Made by a program: the position numbers and the translations under genes. Shown here one piece after another: positions 1-11,800 of a stretch of DNA of 53,496 nucleotides (the first letter of the stretch is position 1; every line of letters begins with the position of its first letter). The notes beneath the pieces were generated by a model that had not been told where the DNA came from, ran no database searches, and was given only the letters and a program-made list of their open reading frames with translations. The DNA lies in contig JAUCBJ010006463.1 of the NCBI GenBank assembly GCA_032718475.1, forward strand, positions 1 to 53,496. The letters are read 5' to 3'. Origin of the DNA: Nemertoderma westbladi (lineage: Eukaryota; Xenacoelomorpha; Nemertodermatida; Nemertodermatidae).

Positions 1-2717
1 ATTGTATTTCCAGATCTTTTCGCCACACCGTTGTGATATGAATGAGCCCGATATAACTCCGTATTTCACTGTTTCATTCACTGTTTCATTTGTTTGTTGT
101 CATTCACTGTTTCATTCACTGTTTCATTTGTTTGGGTCCGTTTGGAAATGGAAATGGAAAGATCCCGGAAATTTTTTTGTATTAGGCCTAGCTGCCTAGT
201 GCCTAGGGCGCCTAGGCCCACTCTTATTCATTTTTCAAATATCCCTACGGCCCTAGGCCTACCTATTACTGTATTAGGCTACTGTCAGACTGTACCGGTA
301 TCTGTTTATTAACCTATAGCAGTAGTTCCTGAGTTCCCTGCTTTGAACTGTTTTGCACTTCCCTTCCACACTACAGCACTAGGCCTATATCCAGATATCT
401 GTATAATATTAGTATATGGACAACCCGACAGATAGAGCATTGAAGCTTGACGGTACCGTACTGCTGTACCCACTTTAATCGTCATCTCACATCACATTTT
501 CCTGTTGAAATACATTGCCGACTGGCCGATTAGTACCGGTACCAGTATACGCATAGGCCTAACTGTCTGACTGTTGGTTGACTGTAACATAATTGAATCT
601 ATAATCACATCTGTCAGTCTGTACTTCAGTACTTGTTAAAGATAGTCGGTTGACCTACCGCTACCATCATCTGATCATACCTGCATACCAGGCTGCAAAC
701 CACAGAACCACCACTCAGCCACTGAACCGTGCACAACGCCGGCGCACAATTTTTCAGCCGCGCAATATCTGAATATTGGACAATATAGGCCTACGGTACC
801 GCGCATGCGCCGAAAAAAACGCGCACACCCCATTTTAACAAAAAAAAACTAAAAACATACACGAGCCAAGCGAGCAAAATTTTTTCAGTTTAACAATGCA
901 GAATGAAAAAGAAACTCGAGCAAAACTCAAAGTGAGTGAAATTTAGACATTTGAGCAATCTGACAATGCAAAATTCAAAGAAACGCGAGCGAAATTTTTT
1001 GTGGCAAATTATTTTTCTCACTCAGTCACTTCAATGCACTTTGCATGCATGTAAACTTTTTTACACCTCATCCGCCCAGCCGCCTGTCCGCGCACTTTAG
1101 CCTATACTTTTGATATTTTGCACAGATTACTGCGTACTTTTGTTGTCTTTCACATAATTTTGCGCACTTTTATTTCAATTCCGCGAGCTTTTACCTGCGC
1201 ACTATTTCAAATACGCGCACAACGCGTTGCGATTTTTGCACTTCATTTGCAGCCTGGCCTGCATACAGCCATAAATGTTAAAATTTTCTTGCTCGCTATG
1301 CTCTTTATTTAATCACATCTATATATTTAAAAACAGTCGGTTGACCTACTATCTGAATATTACAGTAGGCCCTACCGGTATTCTGGTATTTAATGTATAT
1401 ATTAATGTTTACATTTCTGCAAAATTTCCTTGCTCGCTGCCAGGCTGCGCTCGCATTTCAATGTTAAAATACTGTAGGCATAGGCAATATGTACTGCAGT
1501 TGGCCTATAAACTGATATATAATGACAATAATTCTGTAATTGCAAAATTTCGTGGTTAATGGTTGGCGCGCATTGAACTTTTGAATGTCATGGCTGGTGC
1601 GCTTTTCGTTTAACCAGACAGTCAGATGCCAGAACCCGTGTGGCGCGCTTTTTATCAATATTCCATATTGCATATAGCAGTATAGGCAACTCGCCTCTGT
1701 AACCTACTCCTTTACTTACCTGCCTACAGGCACCCAGGTGACAGGCTACAGCCACAAGACTATTATCAACCTGTCAACCACACGAAATATCGAATGTAAA
1801 ATAGATAACTGGGGTGTCGTTATAATTCAGTCAGGCAGTGGTGCCGAGAAAGGAGCAGGTTATACTGGCGGTGTTTTCTAACAAAAACAGGAAAACAATA
1901 AACGATCACTTTACCAATCACCCCTGCCAATTAAGGGAATTGAGCAGGTACTAACTACCAAAACGTACCCTCTGCCTTATCCTTATACAGTTATAGTGGA
2001 AACGTAGCCCAACCCAATATTGAGGTCAGGATGTAGCCTACCGGTACGTTTTCGGCTGGGTACGTTTTAACCAGGAGCCAGGGTACGTTTTCACTTATTC
2101 CATTCCTGGGTTTTCCGGGTCGTTGATTTAATTTAAGAAGTCAGTTTTCTCATTTGACTGCGTCTGCGTCATGTCTGTCTGAATTGCTGTTAGCCGATGT
2201 GTCCGTCAAATTATGATCAAAAGCTTAACAGACAAACATAGTCTGATAGTACTTGTAATACATGAGAACTGACATCGGAAATGAAATCACCAACCACCAA
2301 CCTGCCAACCATTAAAACCCCATAACAAAACTTTTATCTAAGATGAATGAATGCCTTATATTTTGACAGACAAACCGTCAGAAACACAATCCCAAGCAGT
2401 TATTTTTCACAGACACTTACACAGACTGACAGAGTTAAAGTTAAAATTAGCACTCATACTGTAACTTTTGAACTACATTTGCTATTAACAAGCGGTTTTA
2501 AATTTGAAATCCTCATAAAAAATCTGCACTAGAAGGGATTGTATCTGAAAAATCGACAGTTTTCGAATTTAGTGACCCCCCCCCCCCCCCCCCCCCCCCC
2601 ACCCCCAGTACTGCAGTATCCGTACCTATTTATAATTGGTAGTTCTGTAGTTGGTAATTCCAGAGTTCTTAATTTGAAGATTGAACTGTTGAGTGCTGGT
2701 GTGCTGGTGAATTCATT
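1..2717. other. Upstream region without a recognised gene
   Basis: No convincing coding frame is seen. Positions 66-135 hold a small tandem duplication of TCACTGTTTCAT-type units. Positions 180-280 are rich in AGGCCTA palindromes, and TACCGGTA palindromes recur here and up to 9.2 kb. Positions 1060-1660 are mixed AT-rich and GCGC-rich with recurring GCGCACTTT. A run of 25 C lies at 2576-2600, about 120 bp before the start codon. The promoter and 5' UTR must lie in this region, but I see no definite core promoter element. Confidence 0.5.
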
Positions 2718-2859
2718 ATGATAGAAGATTCTTTTTCGAAAAAACTTCTCGCGGTTGTGAATACGCAGGAAAGTATACAAACGTTGTCTTTATGGATGGT
2801 ACACCATAAAACACATTTTAAGAAGTTTGTGGAGATTTGGCTTGAAACACTTCAAAAAG
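2718..2859 (+). CDS. RPRD2: RPRD2-like exon 1 (start codon, N-terminal half of CID)
   Basis: The ATG at 2718 is the first Met after an in-frame TGA at 2682-2684. It opens 47 codons beginning MIEDSFSKKLLAVVN and running into TQESIQTLSLWMVHHK, which matches the first helices of CID domains. The exon ends AAG before GTTGGT at 2860 (phase 1), a usable but not ideal donor. Joined to exon 2 it completes the typical lysine-rich helix before the LYLANDVIQ motif. A 161-bp direct-repeat arm starts only 13 bp after the donor. Confidence 0.85.
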
Positions 2860-5800
2860 GTTGGTTGGTTACTACTGGACTGGGGGCGGCACTGCACTGC
2901 ACTGTACAGCTTGTAGGTTCTACGATCTGGTGGTGATCGTAGATAGTGATTGTTCGATAGTTTTCAAATGCATGTTTCTACTTCATTCATATACACCATG
3001 CAGCCATGTCCTCTATAGTACACCTATATTAAAGGGGAAAGGCATGGGCAGCCTTGAATAGGCTTTCCAGGATTTGGAAGTCACCGAGAATTAATCGGAA
3101 ACTTAAGGTCCGATTATTTAGAGCAGCAGTAGTTCCAGTACTCCTCTATGGGAGTCCATGCTGGGCTCTAACTGCTGAGGACACCAAATCTCTGGATGGC
3201 ACATTCACAAGAATGCTACGCCGGGTTCATTGTGTCAAGTACAATGCACACATCTCCAACCAGACACTATATAACATTGGAGGTGTCTCATTGGTTCCCC
3301 CAAGCTTGACACTAGAACAGAATCGCCTCCGCTTTGCAGGACATTGCTTTCGCCGTGAGGACCAGCCAGTGCATAATCTTGTACTTTGGCAGCCTCATGG
3401 AGTGAATAAGCATGGTGGACAGCCCATGACTTTCTTGAGACGCATCTTAAAGGACACTGTCCTTAAAGATGCGGATGATCTAGCAAATGTCATGGGTGAT
3501 AGGGAGTTGTGGCGGTGCAATTTTGTTGACAAGCCGGCACAGCATTCTTAAAAATGCAGCTGCAATGCAGCATGCCGATCCTAGTAGTACTGGACTAGGG
3601 GCGGCACTGCACTGTACAGCTTGTAGGTTCTACGATCTGGTGGTGATCGTAAATAGTGATTGTTCGATAGTTTTCAAATGCATGTTTCTACTTCATTCAT
3701 ATACACCATGCAGCCATGTCCTCTATAGTACACCTATATTAAATCATTGACATTTCCATGCCCACCTCCCACCCCCCCCCCCCCCCCCCCTCACAAATTT
3801 GTATACATCTTAATTAGATTATAGGTCTATGAAATTTAAAACAGAGTTAGTGGTCGGGGAGATGTTTAATTTCAACATTTTTTTTTTAAAATTCAACTTT
3901 TAAGTTGTAAATTCAGCTCTAAAATGGAAGGTGGTCCAGAAGGGCCCCAAGACGTAACATAAGGGGTGTTTTTATTGTTTTTATGGATGTACCTCGAAAA
4001 ATTAACCCTCATTGGTAATATCACATTTGAGGCACAGTGGTAAGAAATTTTTGATCGATTCCCCTATGCCCGTGGCGAACCACTTATACTTTTTTCAAAA
4101 GTTTTTTGATTCAGCTACGTCAATAGCAAACCACTCCTTTTCAAAGTTTGTTGATTCCTCTATGCCTATGTCCTATTAAATCTAATTATTTGAAAGTTTA
4201 ATTATTAACGTTTTATTTATTTATTAATAATAGTAATAAAAACAATACTTGATTAGCATACATTGCTGTGTAATATTGCATATAATTACCTAATTAACTA
4301 AGACTGCTAATTAACTCATTAACTATGTATTAATAAATGGCACAAACTGCAAATTTGTTTATTATTATTGTACAAAATGCCACAATTCCTACAAATATGC
4401 ACTGTAATATAATAATTGCTTAATAATAATTTGAGGTTGACTTAAAAAAAACATACTAAAAAATTATTGATTAGTTAAAAATTACTTATTAGGCCTTATA
4501 AATTACATAATTAACTAAAAAAACTATTATTAAAAATGTATTAATTATCTATTACATGAATAATACTTTTAGTGACTTAATATAAAATGACAAAACAAAT
4601 GACTGTAAAGTAACTCACAACATAATTATAATGTAAGATATATTATTAGTACAATTGAACATCGCCATTTAAAACATGATTTGACTATTAGTTGATTGCC
4701 TACTTACAGCGCAGTAGGTACCAGTCTGGTAGTGCTGTAGTGTGGTTGTCTGGTACTGGCAGGGCAGTCGCAGTATTACTGACATGATGACAGTGGTCAA
4801 ATTGGGAAGATTTTTCTAGAAAATACAGTTTTTTCACGTGCTGCGCGAAGGGCACATCGTCCTCTGCAGCCGCAAAATTTACATCACATTAAGATTAAAT
4901 ACACGACCTGGAGTGTCTGTCTGTAGATTTTCCGGCAAATTGAAGGAAAATTGAGGAAATGGTGCACATTTAAAATAGGCAAAAATTGAAAATTGAAAAA
5001 AGCCATAAACTCAATATTTTCTATCGTGCTGGTCGAAGCTGAAAATCGCCTAATTGATTTTTTTTTCTATGAAGTTAAACATAGGTCAGAGAGTGTTTGT
5101 GCAAAATTTAGAGACAAATTGGTTCAACAATGGCCACTGGGGAAAGGTGTTTGTCACTGTGCCTCAAATGTGATAGAACCACCCTCATTAGTCATTACTG
5201 ATGGAATCAAAACTTTCACCATTGGGATTACTTTTTTATTAAACATTTTAAGTGATTACATTTGGAAATTAGCTGAAATACAACTGTAATTTATTAGACA
5301 TATTAAATTATCTCTGTATGTCATAATGGGATTATCCTGTTTGTGGGCCTCCAAAACCAGGCAGGTTAGTAAAGGAGCAGGTTACAGAGGCGAGTCGAAA
5401 GGAACCAAAACAATAAACGTGATGAATGTTGTAGAATAGAAAACCAAATTTAATTGAGAATCAACCGTCAGATGTATAGACCTACCGGAACTCTGAATAG
5501 ACTGGAGGCCGCCAAACAGGATAAAGCCGTCATAATTATTATATAATGGAAATCCGGATTCCAACTTGATATTTCCAAACCAACTCAAAAAGATTAATTA
5601 AAAAAAAAAGTTGAATTTTAAAATCCTATTTCAAAAGTTGAATTTTAGTAAAGATTTGAATTTTAAATCCTACCGGTACTTCAAAAGTTGAATTTTAATG
5701 ATGAGTTGAATTAATGAATTTTAAATCCTACTTCAAAAGTTGAATTTTAATAAAAAGTTGAATTTTAAATCCTACTTCAAAAGTTGAATTTTAATAAAAA

Positions 5801-8800
5801 GTTGAATTTTAAGAAATAAAGTTGAAATTTCAACTCAGTTGAAAATAGAACTTCTCCTCGACTAGTTAGTTACGTCTCTTCCAGCTACGAGCGTTTAAAA
5901 ATGTGTTTCTGGCGATGTTTCACCAGTCACACTGTAATGTACGGTAACTCTGTTAGTTCGTTCAGCGAGTGGATTGCTGAACCAAATTAGCGTGGGCCGA
6001 TCTTTTCCCTATTTGTGGTACTTGTTTCATAATATTTCCTTAGAAACTTCTAATTATATGCGACTTTGGTTAGGTGGATATGATATACCACTAGGGTCCA
6101 TAGAAAAGTAATAAAATGTCTTTCTGGAATTTTTATCTTGTAGTTGCCAGGGTAACCGGGTGTAAAGTTCAAAGTATGCGCGCTTGTATTTCAAGACGAC
6201 GATGGATTCTGTCCTTGAAATTTTATAGGTGATTAAAGGGAATAAAAGACTATCAAAATATTTTACAATTAAATTTGTTTACATTCCAGTTGCCATGGAA
6301 ATAAGTATAGTGAAAAATTTGAATACCCTACCAATTCAATAAAGCACCTTTTTTATACGGTTTGTCAGTCTAAATAATTGCCAACATTTTATTTTATGAT
6401 TCGTCAATTTGAATCATATTTCTAAAGGTCTATATTCGCCAATAAACAAAACTGTCCAATCAGAGAGCAAGACCTGTGATGTATGATTTTGACATTCCAG
6501 AATATTAAATTTCGGTTAGCAATTATTAGGAACAAAGGACAGCCACCAGGCATGTATGTTACAAATGATATAAATAGTAGCCCAATTTCTAGCGGCGGTC
6601 GTGATGGGAAATCATTGTTGTAATACCCATTGCCAGTCGCCATCACCATGGAAATGGGATTGAAAAAATTTAAAAGTAAAATATTTTGATAGACTTTTAT
6701 TCCCTTTACTCACATACAAAATCTTAACAACAGAATCCTCGTCGTTTTGAATTACAGGCCTTCAAAATTTGAACTTTGCACCTGGTTACCTTGGCAACTA
6801 CTACTACTAGGATCGGCATGCTGCATTGCAGCTGCATTTTTAAGAATGTTGTGCCGGCTTATCGACAAAATTACACCGCCACAACTCCCTTAGAGCCCAG
6901 CATAGACTCCCATAGAGGAGTACTGGAACTACTGCTGCTCTAAATAATCGGACCTTAAGTTTCCGATTAAAGATCGGCCCACGCTAATTTCAGCAATCAG
7001 CTCGCCTCATGACGGATGACCTGTTATTAGTACACCTTGGTTGGTACCAATAGGAATCTGGGCGTACCGTACCGTGCAAGGATTTCAAATATGTAAAGAC
7101 ATTGAATTTGGTTGCCCCCCATTGTAACATTTAACATACATAAAGAAACCTATATTATTGTTGGTTTAGTCTAATAATATACCGTATGGCACAGAAATAG
7201 CCCAGGATTATAAATAATTAATTTGTTAAGATATGGGAATTAATCAAAATTTAATGTTCACTTTACCCACATTAAAAATAAATTCGGGTAAAGTGAACCA
7301 TTGAAAAATAGTATTTTTCCTTCAGAGGTTCATTTTACCCCCACCATCTTGTGAAGCGGAGTAAAGTGAACATTTTAGGAATTAAAAAAAAATAGGCGAT
7401 GCTTCTCTGCTGCAGCCTCACAATTGGCGGTCAGTTATCATATTTATAAAGGTTAATAGCTAACTGCATATTCTCTATAGATAGATATATATAGATAATC
7501 TGTCTCATAGCTTCAAATTTAATTGTTTGGTTCACTTTAGCCCGAAAGGTGGGGAAAGTCGACCGGCAAACAATTTTAAAATCAACACGAAAGGTCAGTT
7601 GTTTGATTTCCGGGAAGGGGAATAGCACAATGTAATAACATTTCATTGAGGTGAAGGTAGTTCAATTTGCGAAAATGTCATTTTTTGGTTCACTTTTCCC
7701 CGAGTTGCATTGTTGGCCAGCTACTTATGAGATAAACATTATGTTCCACAATATTGTGTATTTATTAAATAGAATGAAAGAGAGTTAAAAGATTGAAAGA
7801 GATAAATTAAAGAGAGTAGCAAAAAGGACATCGAAGTTAGGAAAGCAAAGGCTTGGGTAGCTCTATCAAAAATGGATACCATCTGGAAATCAGATCTCTC
7901 CAGGCACCTGAAGACTAAGTTCTTTCGAGCCACAGTGGAAAGTGTATTTTATACGGGGGTGAGACCTGGACACTGACTACCTAAATCACTTGAACAACGA
8001 ATTGATGGTTGCTACACAAGACTACTAAGGGCAGCCCTAAACATCAGCTGGAGACAACACATGACAAATGCCGCGCTTTATGGTACAATACCACCTGTAT
8101 CAACCACCCTCCGTGAACGCAGATTAAGATTCAGTGGGCACTGCTGGCGAAGTAAAGACGAGGTCATACCAGATCTACTTTTCTGGCAACCAACTCATGG
8201 AAAGCGAAGTCGTGGACGACCTGCCATAACATATATAGATCAACTTGAAAGGGATACTGAACTTGGGAGAAACGAAATTGCGACAACTATGGAGAATCGG
8301 GAAGCCTGGAAGGATCTCATTTCCACTGTCCGAGTTCGCTCGACCTAGTAGTAGTAGTAGTATTAAATAGAATACATGCAACATTCGAATGCCAATATTC
8401 CCAACCAAATTCAAATATTTTTACATCTATTTGGAATCCTTGCACGGGTTTTAATCATTCCATTGTTACCAACGATTTAATATAAAAGCTGAAGATGTCC
8501 TGACCTTTGTCCATTGCTCTTCACATTCTGTACATAGTCAGCTAGTGCAACCGTTCTATTTGTGTATTACAATTTTTTATTTTTTAGATACCGGTATAAA
8601 TTTATCGGTAATAACGGTAATATAGCTAATATATAGGCCTTATCTAGATTAACTTACGTAAGATTTATTCAAACCGATGTCTTCTTTTCATAAAAAAAAT
8701 GCATTGTTAGTGTATAATACAATATAACACAGTAGTTGCACCAAATCACCACCATAAGAGTATTTAATATGTTGCTTAGCAATGGATTGGACTACGTGTA

Positions 8801-11800
8801 TTAATATAATTTAAAAAACAGTGGAATTTAAATAATTCAATCATTTATTCAATGATTGAACTTTTTTGCCTTTACCTTAAATATATATAATTTTATTTTT
8901 GGCTTACAGTTAAACCCGCTCATCGGCTAACAATGCTATATTTAGCGAACGACGTAATACAGACGTGTAAAGCACGAGGCGCAGCTCAGTATAAAGATCA
9001 GTTCAGTTTAGTTCTCGAAGATTCGATGTACCTTTGTAAAGATTCTTCTATCCGAAGGAACGTTGAGAGAGTGATTGCTGTGTGGACCGAGCGAAAAATA
9101 TTTAATAAGAATTTAGTTGAAATATTTCAGGTACCGGTATATATACCTTGTTGTCCCGTTTCTTATACAGGTACCGGTACTGGTATCGCATACTTAGCTA
9201 ACTATTACACCAAAACCCGTAATATAAAGTAATTTTCTGATACTAAACTTCCCATATTAAAATTAGAAACACAACTATTGAAAATTAAATTTGTATTTTT
9301 ATTAGCGTTTTAAAATAGATGACTTGCTATAATCCAGATAGGGACTTCCGACGGAATAAAAAAGGCTCAGACAGTTTACTAGCAACCTGCTGACATCAAC
9401 ACTTACTACTACATGATTACTTTACTATTTGTAGCCTGTCAATGCTTCTCAGTGGTCTACTGGTACCATAACGGTTCCCCATAGACTCTATGTAAGAGTA
9501 CCGGTCCACGTGGCAGTGATGATTTTTAATGAGCTAATTATGTTTATATTAATTAATATAATGACAGAGTTCTTAGCACAAGGGGGGGGGGGGGGGGGGG
9601 CTCAAATCCATCTTGGCGAATTAATATCTCGCCTCAATGTTACTCAATGTTAAATTCTCAATTTAGGGAAAGGAGCAGATATATAACAAAAAGGTTCTAG
9701 AAATGTAGACATTGTTACATATCTGGAATCTTTGCAGCGCAAACTTTCTAATGACTCAAAATAAAGATATTGAGGCTAATGTGAAGAATGGCTTGTGAAG
9801 GGAAGGGTGAGATCGGCTTCTAATTGGTCTCCTCCCTCGCTATACTCTTTCGGTTTCCTATATTGGTCTCCTCCCTCGGTATCCACTTTCAGCTTCCTCT
9901 ATTGGTCTCCTCCCTTGGTATCCTCTTTCGGTTTCCTCTATTGGTCTCCTCCCTCGGTATCCTCGTTCGGCTTCCTCTATTGGTCTCCTCCCTCGGTATC
10001 CTCTTTCGGTTTCCTCTATTGGTCTCCTCCCTCGGTATCCTCTTTTGGCTTCCTCTATTGGTCTCCTCCCTCGGTATCCTCGTTCGGCTTCCTCTATTGG
10101 TCTCCTCCCTCGGTATCCTCTTTCGGTTTCCTCTATTGGTCTCCTCCCTCGGTATCCTCTTTTGGCTTCCTCTATTGGTCTCCTCCCTTGGTATCCTCTT
10201 TCGGTTTCCTCTATTGGTATCCTCTTTCGGCTTCCTCTATTGGTCTCCTCCCTCGGTATCCTCTTTCAGCTTCCTCTATTGGTCTCCTCCCTCGGTATCC
10301 TCTTTCGGCTTCCTCTATTGGTCTCCTCCCTTGGTATCATCTTTCGGCTTCCTCTATTGGTCTCCTCCCTCGGTATCCTCTTTCGGCTTCCTCTATTGGT
10401 CTCCTCCCTTGGTATCCTCTTTCGGCTTCCTCTATTGGTCTCCTCCCTTGGTATCCTCTTTCGGTTTCCTCTATTGGTCTCCTCCCTCGGTATCCTCTTT
10501 CGGTTTCCTCTATTGGTCTCCTCCCTTGGTATCCTCTTTCGGTTTCCTCTATTGGTATCCTCTTTCGGCTTCCTCTATTGGTCTCCTCCCTCGGTATCCT
10601 CTTTCGGTTTCCTCTATTGGTCTCCTCCCTTGGTATCCTCTTTCGGCTTCCTCTATTGGTCTCCTCCCTTGGTATCCTCTTTCGGCTTCCTCTATTGGTC
10701 TCCTCCCTTGGTATCCTCTTTCGGCTTCCTCTATTGGTCTCCTCCCTTGGTATCCTCTTTCGGTTTCCTCTATTGGTCTCCTCCCTCGGTATCCTCTTTC
10801 GGTTTCCTCTATTGGTCTCCTCCCTTGGTATCCTCTTTCGGCTTCCTCTATTGGTATCCTCTTTCGGCTTCCTCTATTGGTCTCCTCCCTCGGTATCCTC
10901 TTTCGGTTTCCTCTATTGGTCTCCTCCCTTGGTATCCTCTTTCGGCTTCCTCTATTGGTCTCCTCCCTTGGTATCCTCTTTCGGCTTCCTCTATTGGTCT
11001 CCTCCCTTGGTATCCTCTTTCGGTTTCCTCTATTGGTCTCCTCCCTCGGTATCCTCTTTCGGTTTCCTCTATTGGTCTCCTCCCTTGGTATCCTCTTTCG
11101 GCTTCCTCTATTGGTATCCTCTTTCGGCTTCCTCTATTGGTCTCCTCCCTTGGTATCCTCTTTCGGCTTCCTCTATTGGTCTCCTCCCTTGGTATCCTCT
11201 TTCGGCTTCCTCTATTGGTCTCCTCCCTTGGTATCCTCTTTCGGCTTCCTCTATTGGTCTCCTCCCTCGGTATCCTCTTTCGGCTTCCTCTATTGGTCTC
11301 CTCCCTTGGTATCCTCTTTCGGCTTCCTCTATTGGTCTCCTCCCTCGGTATCCTCTTTCGGTTTCCTCTATTGGTCTCCTCCCTCGGTATCCTCTTTTGG
11401 CTTCCTCTATTGGTCTCCTCCCTTGGTATCCTCTTTCGGTTTCCTCTATTGGTCTCCTCCCTTGGTATCCTCTTTCGGCTTCCTCTATTGGTCTCCTCCC
11501 TTGGTATCCTCTTTCGGCTTCCTCTATTGGTCTCCTCCCTTGGTATCCTCTTTCGGCTTCCTCTATTGGTCTCCTCCCTTGGTATCCTCTTTCGGTTTCC
11601 TCTATTGGTCTCCTCCCTCGGTATCCTCTTTCGGTTTCCTCTATTGGTCTCCTCCCTTGGTATCCTCTTTCGGCTTCCTCTATTGGTATCCTCTTTCGGC
11701 TTCCTCTATTGGTCTCCTCCCTCGGTATCCTCTTTCGGTTTCCTCTATTGGTCTCCTCCCTTGGTATCCTCTTTCGGCTTCCTCTATTGGTATCCTCTTT

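Larger units (their letters stand above)
1689..5395. repeat. Inverted repeat pair flanking exon 1 (1689-1725 and 5359-5395)
   Basis: The strand complement of 1689-1725 matches 5359-5395 over about 37 nt with two or so mismatches (core GGTTACAGAGGCGAGT). A shorter related motif (AAAGGAGCAGGTTA) occurs in direct orientation near 1850 and a partial one near 9668. This is probably a dispersed repeat family; its ends are not defined. Confidence 0.5.

Noticed and set aside
4993-5289. 98-codon open frame
   Set aside because: No recognisable family, and it lies inside a putative foldback element.
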